From Vairimorpha apis BRL 01 (taxonomy: Eukaryota; Microsporidia; Nosematidae), in NCBI GenBank assembly GCA_000447185.1, contig KE647364.1:25633-72113 (forward strand): a stretch of DNA of 46,481 bases. The letters are read 5' to 3'. Of the stretch, positions 1 to 10,249 are shown piece after piece. How positions within the stretch are numbered: the first letter of the stretch is position 1; each line of letters starts with the position of its first letter. Under the pieces are notes generated by a model. The model was not told the DNA's origin, did no database searches, and worked only from the letters and a program-made list of their open reading frames with translations. The position numbers and the translations under genes were made by a program.

Positions 1-1294
1 AATTAAAAACTAATATTTAATAAGATATATATAGTAAAAATTAAGATAAATTATTATATTAATTATTAAGTTAACGATATAATTTACAACTCCAAAAAAA
101 TTAAAACTTAAAATTATTTTTATATAAAATTTTAAAATGCTACCGTAAGTGTGTGAATTAATTAAATTCTAAAAAAAATTTTTATATTTTACAATTTGTT
201 AAAAATATTATTTTAAAAATAACATTATTAAAGATTTATATGTACAAACAAAATTTAACTTTTATAAACATATCTTATTAATTAATTTTTAGAATATATA
301 AGATAAAATATATATATAAAGATGATTTTTACAGTTTTGAATACAATTTTCAAAATGATAATTTTAAAATTAATATTAGAAAAACGTAACAAATTTAGTT
401 AAAAAATATTTATATAAAATTATAAAAAAATGATTTTCAAAATAAAAAATTAAAATTTTACTTTACCAAATAAATTTAATTTTATTCATAATTTGTTAAA
501 ACAATAATTTCAATTGTGTAAGTTATAATAGATCATTATTTAACGTGGTTAATGTTTTCAAAACTAATATATAAAATCTTTAATGTAAGATTCATTTATA
601 TGACATTTATTAAATGATATACTTACAAAGGTAAATAGTAACATGTTTTACAGAAAATTTAGAATTTTAAATTTAAAATATTATAAATAAATATCATTAG
701 TTTTTAAAATAAAAATTTTTATAAATCTTAAAAGTTATTGTTATAATTTTTTTAACATATTAGATTATAATTTTAAATTTTAGAAAACATCTTTAATTCA
801 CAAGTATTTAAGTTGATTTGCAAATTTTAATCATAATAGCAAGTTTTTATTTTAAATTTACTTTAAATTAGTATAAAAAATAAATCATAAAGAAGAAATA
901 TATGCTTCTCTTAATGATAAATATGCATTTTTATACAAAAAAACCAAATATTATTAATTTATTTTCAAAAATTATCTATAATTTACATAACTTGACCCAT
1001 ATATATAATTATAACTAATTATCTTTTGCTTATATAGTTTTAAAAAAGTAACACCTAATAAATTTAGTTTTATATAAAATTATTTTTTATTTTTCATTTA
1101 AATAACCATAATTACTTTTTGATATTTAAATTTATCATATTATATTTTTCTTGTTCTAAAATATTAATTCTAATTTTCTTATAAAAAAAAATTATTTATC
1201 CTTAGATTTATAAAAAATTAAAAAGATAAAAATAAGTAATAAATTTGATTTTTTAATTTCCTTAATTAATATCTTATTGTAATACTAATTATTG
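1..1294. other. A/T-rich desert, no gene seen
   Basis: Almost entirely A and T with long homopolymer runs and short, randomly interrupted frames. I see no motif, RNA gene, LTR end or coding relic here. Confidence 0.6.
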
Positions 1295-1514
1295 TGATGT
1301 CCATGTGGGACATACCCATTTTTTAGATAAAACTCGATAAGGCTTTTATTAAAGTTTTTTTATGCTAAATTGTTTATTAATATTTTTGTTAATTCTGTTG
1401 TTCATGTTATTCATTCGTCGTCGTTGTACCCCTCTTTTTTCTAATTTTTATTTATACTTTAAATTTTCTAGAATTTTTAATCAATATTCATAACTGTTAT
1501 GAAAGGTCATAACA
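1295..1514 (-). mobile_element. Solo LTR (Ty3/gypsy-like), minus strand
   Basis: Read on the minus strand it opens with a terminal palindrome, TGTTATGACC...CATAACA (start at 1514), followed by TTCTAGAA (1466-1473) and a TATA box (about 1445-1455). A leader holds an ATG about 45 bases downstream of TATA. Near the 3' end it encodes KSLIEFYLKNGYVPHGHH (about 1298-1352), the peptide shared by all LTRs in this window. A frameshift separates the ATG frame from the peptide. I found no convincing target duplication, so the ends are approximate (best guess ...CATCA at 1295). It is a different subfamily from the TGTGG-type LTRs because the terminal palindrome differs in sequence but not in design. Confidence 0.6.
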
Positions 1515-1784
1515 AAAGTGTATTTATTATTTATATTAATAAATTTTTAACTTAATAAGTAAAAGTTTCCTTAATTATTTAATGTGATCAAAATTTTACT
1601 CATTATAAAGTTTTATGATGTAGAAGCTTATTACTATATAAGTTTGAATTTTTAAGAAATCTAAAAATAAAATTTTATAGAACAAATATTTATATAATTT
1701 GTATTGTAAAACAAGTTTGACAACTTAGTATTAATGTATGTAGATTATGTTAAAATATAATTTAAATAAAAACTTTTTTAAATT

Positions 1785-2015
1785 TGTGGTAGATAATTAC
1801 CATAATTATCAATTTTACCATTTGTTTGTTTAATATCAGTTTAATATATCACCATAATTTATCACTTGCTTGTTTATTTCTAGAAATAAACAAGTATAAA
1901 TTCGGAATTAACCCCTAGAGAAAACAGATACACATATGACAAGCAGGAATCGTAAAGTAGCCAAATAAAAGTATTTTAGAGAACTACTTTAGGGACGGGA
2001 GTCTTTCCGAGATCA
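1785..2015 (+). mobile_element. LTR (Ty3/gypsy-like), plus strand
   Basis: Starts with TGTGGTAGATAATTACCATA, an imperfect terminal palindrome. It carries TTCTAGAA (1878-1885) inside the 18-bp palindrome TTTATTTCTAGAAATAAA, then TATAAA at 1895, then an ATG at 1936. The last 50 bases encode KSILENYFRDGSLSEI (1967-2014), the LTR peptide; a stop or frameshift separates it from the ATG frame. It abuts the minus-strand gag fragment at 2016 and forms an inverted repeat with that fragment's LTR tail (1959-2008 against 2544-2593). Flanks show no clear 5-bp duplication, so this may be a rearranged rather than a clean solo LTR. Confidence 0.7.
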
Positions 2016-2610
2016 ATTCATTTAATTAAAATCTCCTAATCCTTTTATGAAGTAATTTTCAAACTTATTAACACATTCTGTTTCCTTAGCTTGCAGACAT
2101 GGACATATCCTGCAAGTCTTTTCTCAATTTCTTTTTTATATTCAGTAATGCTTACATATTTAGTTGAACTTGTATTGTCTACATCTCTTGTAATAAGCCT
2201 TTTCTGTTCCATAGGATACAGTAAATTTAGTAATGTTGTTCTTAATTTTAGAAAAGAATCTTTTGGCAGTTCTTCTTTCTTATCATCAATAATTAACCCA
2301 TGATAGATAAGGGGCTTTGCTCATCTGTACAATTATTTGTCTTTGCTATTTCTTAAAATTGTTCTAGGTGTTTTTGAGTCAGATCAGATCTAATTTCAGT
2401 TATTTTTAAAATTCTTTCTTTAAGTATTACATTAGTACCTGGTACCTGTTTTTCTAGTTCAATATACTTGTCGTCTTCACAATGATTGTTTTTATTTTTT
2501 CCTTTTTTCAAACTCGTCTTTGAATTCAAAATGACGCGACCTTGGGAAGACTCCCGTCCCTAAAGTATTTCTCTAAAATACTTTTATTTGGCTGCTGTAC
2601 GTTGTTGAAA
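2016..2610 (-). pseudogene. Ty3/gypsy gag N-terminal fragment with LTR tail, minus strand
   Basis: On the minus strand, 2610-2532 is the 3' part of an LTR encoding KSILEKYFRDGSLPKVAS. It is followed directly by TTTTGAATTCAAAG and then a gag region down to about 2028. The gag part matches the gag of the element at 37735-40424 block by block: PGTNVILKERILK here against PGTGVTLKEKFLK there, TQKHLEQF against TPKHLNQF, TNNCTDEQ against TNKWTDEQ, and NKFENYFIKGLGDF against NKFEEVFIK. There are several frameshifts and stops. It is cut at about 2028 where the plus-strand LTR begins, and upstream by the solo LTR at 2664. Gag would form the particle shell of the retrotransposon; this copy cannot. Confidence 0.75.
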
Positions 2611-2663
2611 AGTTATTGTAAATTATCAGTTTTTGTACTTGAAATTTTAATAAAAATTATAAG

Positions 2664-2936
2664 TGTGGTGCGACTCACTGGTAAAGGCCCAGAACTTAAG
2701 TAGTTCTCCACAATTGACTTTACCTTTGTCGATAGTTGTTTATTTTTAAACTGTTTGTGGTGTCTGTTTATCCTTTCTTTAACTCTCTATTAATCCCTCT
2801 GTCCATTACTCCGTTTTTTAGGGGTTCCACTCTATTTATAATTTATGATTTTCTAGAAAATAAAATAGATTAAATTTTTATATTAACTCATAAATTAAAA
2901 TTATAAATTAAATAATATAGTAAATGTTTTACCACA
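2664..2936 (-). mobile_element. Solo LTR with target duplication ATAAG, minus strand
   Basis: Bounded by the perfect 5-bp duplication ATAAG (2659-2663 and 2937-2941), which fixes both ends. On the minus strand it begins TGTGGTAAAACATTTAC, then TTCTAGAA (2851-2858), then TATAAATAG (about 2830-2840), then an ATG in a purine-rich leader. It ends ...CGCACCACA. The final stretch encodes KSIVENYLSSGPLPVSRTT in one frame; the ATG frame stops earlier, so the leader carries a frameshift. It lies just upstream of the truncated minus-strand gag/LTR fragment and probably inserted into older gypsy-derived DNA. Confidence 0.85.
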
Positions 2937-2941
2937 ATAAG

Positions 2942-3440
2942 GACTATAAGTCAAAATTGGAGGAAAAAATTAAATCAACTAAATGAAATATATTTAAAGA
3001 AAAAATTGATTAAAAAACAGTGCATGGAGGGATATAAGTTAAAGAAGAGAAGATGTTAAATTATATGAAGGTAAAAACTATGGTAGAAAGATAAAGTAAA
3101 GTTATCTTTTGAAGAAAAAAATATTAAGTTAGTTAACGAAAGTGATAAGCATATAAAATTTTCTGGAAAAAAGTAATATTGTTACTGAAAATAAAAATTT
3201 AATGTCTTAAGATAAAGATGAGAAAGATATAAATTAGCTGAAGAAGGAAAAAATGAGTTTTAAAAAGAACAAAAAAAATGATAATTTGTTAATAAGTTTA
3301 AAAAATAAATCATCTCTACTTTTTTGTCGAGATGAACTTTAGAAATTACTAGATAATATGAGATTTGTTATTAGTAATGATTTAAAGGATGCTAATGTTG
3401 TTTGTATTATTATGTTGATGATAGCTTTGTTAAGTTAACT
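2942..3440 (+). pseudogene. Lysine/glutamate-rich coding relic, unknown
   Basis: The plus strand is markedly purine-rich here, unlike the surrounding A/T desert, and short open stretches in shifting frames read as K/E-rich protein. One is KVKLSFEEKNIKLVNESDKH. Another opens at an ATG (3254) with MSFKKNKKNDNLLISLKNKS and, after one stop, reads KLLDNMRFVISNDLKDANVV up to about 3440. The strand asymmetry suggests a decayed gene rather than chance. It could be the basic C-terminal part of a gag, since the gag at 37.9-39.6 kb is also lysine-rich, or a host gene; I see no motif that decides. Confidence 0.3.
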
Positions 3441-5483
3441 AATTACATAATTTTAAATTATCTATGGATGTACGTGAAAATATTGTAAGTTTAAAAAACT
3501 ATCTAATTATTGTTTAAAAACGATATTAAAATATTGAAAAAATATAAGAAATTGTTTGTAAATCGTTTATAAAATTTAATTTTTAAGTTCTATTTTTGTT
3601 CAATTTTAAAAGATATGTTTTTATTATTTTATTAAAATATTTTTCTTTGTATTATGTAAATGATTATATAAAATATAAAAGATATGGAATAATAAAAAAT
3701 AAAAATTTATATTTAAAATTTTATATAAATAAAACAATAAAGTTTTATTTTAATGCTTACATATTAAACTTTAATTAAAAACAAAAATTAGTTAAAGTAA
3801 AATTTTTTATTAATCTTTTTAATTATATAATTTTAAATATTTTTTACATATGATAATAAATAAATGTAGTATATTATTATAATTATTTTGTATTGAACAT
3901 TACTATAATTGTTTTTAATTAAATTTTTAATTAAATCAATTAAAGTGTTTTTATCTCATTTTATTACATTATTAATATATATTGTATAAAATAAAAACAA
4001 AGTAAATATTCTTCAATATAAAGTTTTTAAAAATATAAAAAATAAAATGTTTTTTTTTAAAATCAACTAATTATTTTAAATACAAATTTAATAAAAAGAT
4101 ATCAAAAAGAAAATTATATTAAGAGATATAAAAAAACATAAACAAAATTACATAATTTTGGTATATTAAAATATATAAAATATTAATACATGTTTTTAAT
4201 ATTTATAATAATAATTTATATTAAGAAAAACTTTTAAAGTAAAATTCTTATATTGTAAGATATATAAATAAATATTTATTACATTTAGTTATTAATATAA
4301 TGGTTTTTTTTAACATTACCAAAAAATTTGAAATTTAACTTTGATATTAATTAAATGTTGATAAATAACTATAAATATTACGAATTATCTGTTAGAGAAA
4401 TTACTTTTGCCAAGGAATTTATTAGAAGAAATTAAGAATTGTAAAACATAAGATTTGAAACTTTTAACTAAACAATTAATCGTTTTTATGAAGTTAGAAA
4501 TATCTCACTACAACATGCAATATTGAAATTGAAGAAAATAACAAATTTTACCTTTAACAAATAGTAAAATGTTGAGGTAGAAGTATATTATAACAAATAT
4601 AATAATTGTAGTCTAGTATGAAATGTTATATATATATAGATTTAAAAAGAATTATAATGTAAAATTGGTTAAAGCATATTGTCACGAATTAGTAAGCATA
4701 AGCGTTCCTTAACATTGAAAATGCAAGAAAAAATATCAAGTCAGATATAAGTTGACATTTTAGTTTATTTAAAATAAGAATAAATCTGTAGATAGAGGAT
4801 TAATATCCTCACTATGGATAATTAGTAAGATTGTTGATCATTTTTCTACAAAGTTTAATTAAATGTTATGTTTTGAATATAATAAAAGATAATTTAGATG
4901 TGTACATTTGTTTATATAAAAAAAATCTTTTATTAAATCAAACGAAATAATTTTTTATTAATACAAGAGTTTATGTTTAATAACAAATACGATCGCAGAT
5001 GAATACAAAGATAATAAGATAAACCTTATATTATTGTCTTAAATAGGAAAAATATATTTAATTCATTAATTATTTCTTTCTTATTATTATTTGAGAATAA
5101 AAAATTAAGAAAGTACAACTTTCTTTTTAATACGTTTAAATTAAAATATTAAGATAACTAAAATATTCTTATTTATTATAATTTTTATATGATTAATAAA
5201 AAATTACTTTTTTCAATATATATTAACAACTATGTAAATTAAGTAATTTAAGTAATGATATAAATATAATATTATTGATTAAATAAAAACCAAAAAAAAA
5301 ATAATTAATTATTAATAATTAATTATATTATAAATATATCATTAAAATTCATATTTGTTTAAGTTTTTAAAAATTTAAAAAAGGATTTTTTTTATATATA
5401 TCGACTCAACTATTTTTTAATTTTTTTCTTTTGTTTATTTTTATTTTTTTAACTATTTAAATAAAATTTTAGAGTAAACAAAT
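3441..5483. other. A/T-rich stretch with no supportable gene
   Basis: Mostly A/T with chance open frames. A weak leucine-rich patch on the plus strand near 4390-4620 (for example LLEKLLLPRNLLEEIKN) resembles a leucine-rich repeat but is too short and broken to call. Nothing else is recognisable. Confidence 0.45.
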
Positions 5484-6332
5484 ATGGTTGCGAGTTTTTG
5501 TTCATTTAATATATACAAAAAAGATGACAACAACATTGTCACAAAAAATAAACCTTATAATTTCAAAAACTCAATAGCATACAAAGCATGGGGGAAGAAG
5601 ATATCAGATATATATAAAAAGCTAACTTTCGCATACATTAATCAGCTTGCTTGATTATAAAATTCTAAATAGTGTATTATTAATACACTTTTCAAATTTT
5701 TTATGCATACTATTAGCTACATTTATTAGATCAAAAAAATTAATATATTGGACAAATATTGTTAATATATTTTTGAATATAATGTATTATCTAGTAATTG
5801 TAATAGTTGCATATAAAAGAGTTTATGTAACCTTTGTTTAAAAAAATAAAAAAGCTGTCTATATTTACACAGTAGATTGCTTAATTATAATTATTACTAT
5901 TCTAATAATTTATTTGAAATTATATAACTGGCATTGTGCAATCATAATGCCTTTTATGTTTATATCTCAAATAAATTTTGTATGTAACAGCATCCTTAAT
6001 TTATTTTTAGTAGAAAGTAATGATAAAAGTACTTTCGAGCTTAGTTTTATTAATATGCTTGTTAGAACGTTACTTTGTGTAACATTAATTTATGAATATA
6101 ATATTATAAGTTTTATATTGTTATCAACATGGTTTTACTAAGTATGCACAAAAAATTTGAAACAAATAAGTTCACTTATATTAACACTGTAATATTTTGT
6201 GTGATTTATTTGAATATTTTGTTAATACTAAGATCGGAGCATAAATGGAGAATAATAGCATGTATATGTTTATTAGTATAGTATTTAATACTTATAATGT
6301 CTACTTATACTGGTTTGATAGTTAGAAGTTAA
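5484..6332 (+). pseudogene. Multi-pass membrane protein pseudogene, unknown family
   Basis: An ATG at 5484 opens a 56-codon frame starting MVASFCSFNIYKKDDNNIV, a hydrophilic N-terminus. A one-base frameshift near 5650 leads into hydrophobic sequence (LDYKILNSVLLIHFSNFLC and onward). That second frame is the same from 5647 to 6138, broken only by a TAA at 5839, and holds about four membrane-spanning stretches, including TVDCLIIIITILIIYLK and MLVRTLLCVTLIYEYNIISF. After a stop at 6139 the reading shifts to an ATG at 6144 (MHKKFETNKFTYINTVIFC) and, past one more stop near 6279, ends at 6330-6332. The parts add up to about 280 residues with six or so membrane segments. The density of aligned hydrophobic blocks argues for a recently decayed gene. 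I do not recognise the family; a species-specific membrane multigene family is a reasonable guess. Confidence 0.6.
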
Positions 6333-6783
6333 AAGTAAAACCAGTAAAATTTAGGTCAAATTGATGAAGAATCTTATGTTTTATAATAAAATTTGTAAAT
6401 TTATTTTTTTATGTATTGAAAAAACTATGTAAAATAATTTTATTTATTTATTTCTAAAAAAATAACAATATAATTATATTTTATATATTTATCGACTAAT
6501 TTTTTTATAAATAATATATAACACATGAATATCAATAAATAAACATAAAATTTATATTTATATAAAATAATCTAATAATTTAAATATACTAATATAAATA
6601 TATATTAATTTGTTTTTTTAATAGGCAAACAAAAAAAATTTACAAAATTTTTAATTAAACATTAAATAATCATAATTTTAACATTTAAATAATATTATAA
6701 AATATATATAATAAAAAAAAGTAATAAATATGAGAATTTGTACAATATAAATTTTATTTTAACAAATTTTTCATTTTAAAAAA
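6333..6783. other. A/T-rich spacer
   Basis: Long A/T runs only, between the membrane-protein pseudogene and the solo LTR target site. No feature recognised. Confidence 0.5.
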
Positions 6784-6788
6784 TTTAC

Positions 6789-7063
6789 TGTCGTGGCCTT
6801 GTAAATAATAAGTAGGTTATTTATATTTTAATTGTAAATTCAAAGGGCCCACAATAATAAAAGTGAAAAAACTATAAATAATTTACAACCTGAGAAGGCA
6901 TATATATATATATAGACTAAAGATATGTATAGACACCTACTAACAAGAATGACTAAATAGACCGAACCAATTTTACAATAGTAAAAATTATCGTTTTAAT
7001 TTTTATGTAAGAAATTTGATCGAACAAAATTTTACAACCGGGGCTTATCCCAGGGGTATAACA
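6789..7063 (+). mobile_element. Solo LTR with target duplication TTTAC, plus strand
   Basis: A perfect 5-bp duplication TTTAC (6784-6788 and 7064-7068) brackets a 275-bp unit beginning TGTCGTGG and ending GGTATAACA. A TATA box (ACTATAAATAA, about 6872) is followed by an A/C/G-rich leader with an ATG at 6924. The last 54 bases encode RNLIEQNFTTGAYPRGIT (7010-7063), the shared LTR peptide. An internal near-repeat (GACCGAACCAATTTTAC at 6960, GATCGAACAAAATTTTAC at 7018) suggests partial duplication of the peptide-coding segment. TTCTAGAA is absent. The minus strand also begins palindromically (TGTTATACCCC...GGATAAG), so orientation rests on the peptide, the TATA position and leader composition. 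Confidence 0.75.
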
Positions 7064-7068
7064 TTTAC

Positions 7069-8209
7069 ATTTTTATTTTATTTTATAAAAATTGAATTTT
7101 ATTTAAAATTATCTTATTTTATTTCGTTTAAATAATTAAAATTAATTTAACATGTTAACAATATTACACAAAAATATACATAAAATGAAATGAAATTAAT
7201 GTTCAAAATTATTTTTTTTAATTGTTCATTCAAATTGTTACAATATTAAATATAACTTTAGTAAAAAATTTTATTCTTGAATTTATTACAGCATAAACAT
7301 CTATATAAGAGTAAATGCTAGCTCTAATCTTCTTTTTAATTCGGAAAAGATTTTATTTTTATATGTGGTTATATATGATGATCGTCCTGTATATTGTTTT
7401 TAAAAATCTGTTGTTTTTCTATCATATATCAGAAAATAATTATTAAATCAGCTTAATAAAATTCATTTTGTAATAATTGTCAAACATGTTATATGCCATT
7501 CTTTAAGGTTGACAAAAGATCGAATATATCATTTTTTTAACAATTATACATGTATCAATTTTTTAATATAATATTATTTATTAGAAATTCTGGTATTGAA
7601 ATATAAACATTTATTTTTGTTAAATAATCAAAACATCGAATATTAACATTTAATTGTCAATAAATTTTATATTAATAATTTTTTATAACATAATTTAGAT
7701 TTTTTTATTAAAATTAAAATTTAATATATATTAATATATAATATAATTGCTTTAGTTAAAACATATTTCATTTAGTTTACTTTTAAAATTAAGCATGTAT
7801 TGTGTCACTTTTTAATAATATATAAAAATTAAATGATCTTTTAAATGTTTATTTTGAAAATAATGTAATTTTTTTTACTAAATTACTTGTTATAAAATTA
7901 TGCAATATAAATAATTTTATAAAAAATGTATCAAGTGATCATTTAGTGCTTTTCTAGTGTATTTATTTTAATTAAATATATTACATTCATTATAATGTTC
8001 ATATGTTTTTATTTAATAAAATAAATAATTTAATGCATTTATACAAAATTTTAATTTTATTTAAAATAAAGAATTTTTAATTTTTAATTTTAAAAAGTTT
8101 TAGATTTCCAATACCCCACTAATTTTTAAAAATTAAATGTTCTTTCTGTACAATGTAATTGAGAATCTTTAAATTTTAAGTTAGTTAAATTTATATCTTT
8201 ATCATAGTC
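7069..8209. other. A/T-rich stretch with no supportable gene
   Basis: A/T-rich with scattered short G/C-containing patches (7310-7420) that do not translate into anything recognisable on either strand. Confidence 0.5.
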
Positions 8210-8214
8210 GTAAG

Positions 8215-8403
8215 TGTGGCATTAGCCGCAGGTAGGCGTCCTGAAGAGAAGAACTCTTCTAGGATACTACCTCTTGAACATATGGATTTTTGTTTATAAT
8301 TAAATAGTTTATTATTAAATGGTTTTCTGTACGTTGTTGCACGCTGAGATCTGTTGCTGCTCAGTGACGTATTTCTATGATTGTTCCATTCATTCGTTGT
8401 CAT
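8215..8403 (-). CDS. LTR-encoded gag N-terminal leader, intact in a solo LTR
   Basis: An ATG at 8401-8403 opens a frame (MTTNEWNNHRNTSLSSNRSQ...) that runs unbroken for 63 codons to the LTR's 3' end and carries the shared motif SILEEFFSSGRLPAANAT near the end. In the gag-only element at 37735 the equivalent frame crosses the LTR edge straight into gag, so this is best read as the gag N-terminus carried by the LTR. The N-terminal half is Ser/Asn/Arg-rich and hydrophilic with no signal peptide or membrane segment. Without downstream gag the frame runs only a few codons into flanking DNA (to 8191). Whether it is ever translated is unknown. Confidence 0.55.
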
Positions 8404-8510
8404 GATTATATGTTTGGTTTAAATAAAAATAAATATTTATATTTATTTTTGGCGGTAATAACTATTTTTGGAGGATAGTTTAAATTAAATCATGTGGTAA
8501 TTATACCACA
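8215..8510 (-). mobile_element. Solo LTR with target duplication GTAAG, minus strand
   Basis: Perfect duplication GTAAG (8210-8214 and 8511-8515) defines a 296-bp LTR. On the minus strand it starts TGTGGTATAATTACCACA, a full terminal palindrome. An A/T U3 with TATA-like sequence (about 8420-8440) follows, and it ends ...GCTAATGCCACA. It has lost TTCTAGAA. It contains an uninterrupted reading frame from an ATG at 8403 to the LTR edge (separate entry). Confidence 0.87.
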
Positions 8511-8819
8511 GTAAGTTTATTCAATATGAATTCTATCATTTTTCTTTTTATTCACGTCTTCATTTTTTTAGTTTTTCTATTTCATTTATATTTGTTGTTT
8601 CATTTAACTTTTCATTTTTTATTTATTCATAAATGTTTTTATATTAAATAAGCTTTTGTCATTTAATAATAAATAAAATTCAAATATTATTTCAAATGCC
8701 TAAAAAATTCAGAGCATTTTATACAAAAAGCTGAAAATGTTTTTTTATTATACACGCTTATACATGTTTTTATATTAGCCATTGTTTTATTATTAACATT
8801 TGCAAAATTTAATTATTAC

Positions 8820-9085
8820 TGCGCAATTTTGATTTCAATGATATATTACATGATTATTATTTATAACATCGTTATTATAATTATTAATTTGGATATTTGA
8901 TTTATTGTAAGTATTATTAAAACCAATAATATTAAAATTATTATCTGTATTAATACACGATACAGGGTTTTTTACATACATTTGTTTTAATATGTTTACA
9001 CGTAAAAATTCTTCCAATGTATTATATTTAATTTTTCTTTTTTGTTTTACTTGGCTATTTTTATTAAAATGATTTATTCTTGCCG
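8820..9085 (-). pseudogene. Asn-rich reading frame, possible LTR/gag leader relic
   Basis: A minus-strand frame from about 9080 to 8832 reads through SQVKQKRKIKYNTLEEFLRV, then QMYVKNPVSCINTDNNFN, and ends in an asparagine-rich tail before a stop. The LEEFL segment recalls the LTR peptide (LEEFF at 8.25 kb), and the basic stretch before it fits the leader. I cannot define LTR ends, a TATA box or a target duplication around it, and Asn-rich sequence arises easily at this base composition. It is either a diverged LTR relic or chance. Confidence 0.25.
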
Positions 9086-9374
9086 TTGTGTTTATCTATT
9101 AAATTTAATTTAAACTTAATGATGAAACAAAATTAAATAAATAAATGTTTTATTTATGTTGATTTTAATAAATTAATCATTTTTTTAGTATTTATAATTA
9201 AAAATAATTATATTAATGCACAAGCATATAATAAATTTTTTTTAATATTATTTACAATTTTTATTTCATACCATCGGTACTTATTTAATATTGTAATAAA
9301 CGTATTATATCATACTAAATTTTTAAGGTTTTATATAAAATCTATCCTTTAAATTAAAAAAAGGTTTTTAGTTT

Positions 9375-9702
9375 TGTGGTATCCTACCACATTTTTTATT
9401 ATTTTTAATTTTTGATTTTCAGAAAAAATATAATTTTTCTAGAAATAATTTACTATAAATATAAATTCCAAAAAGAAGGACACACGCGCGAATGAGAGAC
9501 GAAACGAAACGGAACGAAATAAAACGACACAACACGCATGAGAGACAGGAACATAGAGTTAAGCAGACCTATTAATAGTTATAATAACAAAAGGGAGTTA
9601 CACCCATTACCAAAAGTAAATAAAACATTTAAATCTAAAACTGTTGTTAGTTCTATATTAGAGAATACTTTCGTTACGGCTATCTCAAACGAGAATATGG
9701 CA
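9375..9702 (+). mobile_element. Solo LTR with target duplication AGTTT, plus strand
   Basis: Perfect duplication AGTTT (9370-9374 and 9703-9707) brackets a 328-bp LTR that starts TGTGGTATCCTACCACA, a perfect terminal palindrome with a 3-bp centre. It ends GAGAATATGGCA. TTCTAGAA lies at 9437-9444 and TATAAAT at 9454. The leader contains a short ACGAA-type tandem repeat (about 9500-9530), and the string ATGAGAGAC occurs twice (9492 and 9538), the second opening the long frame. It is the longest and among the best preserved LTRs in the window. Confidence 0.88.
9538..9702 (+). CDS. LTR-encoded gag N-terminal leader, intact in a solo LTR
   Basis: From the ATG at 9538 (MRDRNIELSRPINSYNNKRE...) the frame is open for 55 codons to the LTR end and includes VVSSILENTFVTAISNENMA, aligned with the shared LTR peptide though with the Gly/Pro positions changed. 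The frame continues by chance into flanking DNA to 9810, so only the part inside the LTR is likely element-derived. It is basic and hydrophilic in the first half. Function is inferred only from the gag-continuous copy at 37.9 kb. Confidence 0.5.
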
Positions 9703-9707
9703 AGTTT

Positions 9708-10120
9708 ATATATATTAAAAACAAAAAATTCATTTTCATATAACTTAATATTAGCAAAAATTAATAATTACTTTTTACTTGCTAATAAATTCCAAATGTT
9801 ATGTTTTTAATATATCGTTTATCATATAATTTTTCAATAAAATAAATTCATTTATTTTAAGATTACAAAATGTTATATTAAATTTAGTTACAATATTGTC
9901 GTATCACTTTAGTACTGAACTAAACACATGTTTCAAATAAAAATTTATTTATATATGATCGTTATTGTATACAGATTGTTTAACGAGATTTATATAGTAC
10001 ACTTCGTGATTCTCTGTTTGTTTTTGAAATGCTATAAGATGATATCTATCTTTACTAGAGTATTTTTTTTATTTTATTATACTAGAAACCACGAATTTAA
10101 ATTAATAAATATTAAAATTA
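9708..10120. other. A/T-rich spacer without a supported gene
   Basis: One chance open frame on the plus strand (9928-10134), rich in Ile, Phe and Tyr, shows no recognisable feature. No RNA gene seen. Confidence 0.4.
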
Positions 10121-10126
10121 GAAAAA

Positions 10127-10144
10127 CGTGGTAAAAATACCACA
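10127..10144. repeat. LTR-type terminal palindrome without a recognisable LTR
   Basis: CGTGGTAAAAATACCACA matches the palindrome that opens the TGTGG-class LTRs. On the plus strand no TATA box or peptide follows; on the minus strand a TATA-like TATATAAATC occurs (about 9990), but no LTR peptide. Probably the stub of an LTR whose body was lost or replaced by the adjacent non-LTR fragment. Confidence 0.4.
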
Positions 10145-10249
10145 AGCTTCAAAAAAGATAAAAAATTTTAAAGAAAAAATTGTTTTTGTAAGTGTATTTT
10201 ATTTCAAACTCCGAAAAAAAATCAAGTCTAAAAAAATAGAAAGTTGAGT

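Noticed and set aside
2091..2303. 70-codon open frame on the plus strand
   Set aside because: It is antisense to the minus-strand gag fragment, whose homology to the gag at 38.1-38.5 kb is clear.
3596..3778. 60-codon plus-strand frame rich in Phe, Tyr and Lys
   Set aside because: Near the chance length at this base composition, no ATG at the start and no feature; likely random.
4360..4620. Leucine-rich patch on the plus strand, possible LRR relic
   Set aside because: Only one repeat-like stretch, no second unit in register; too weak to call.
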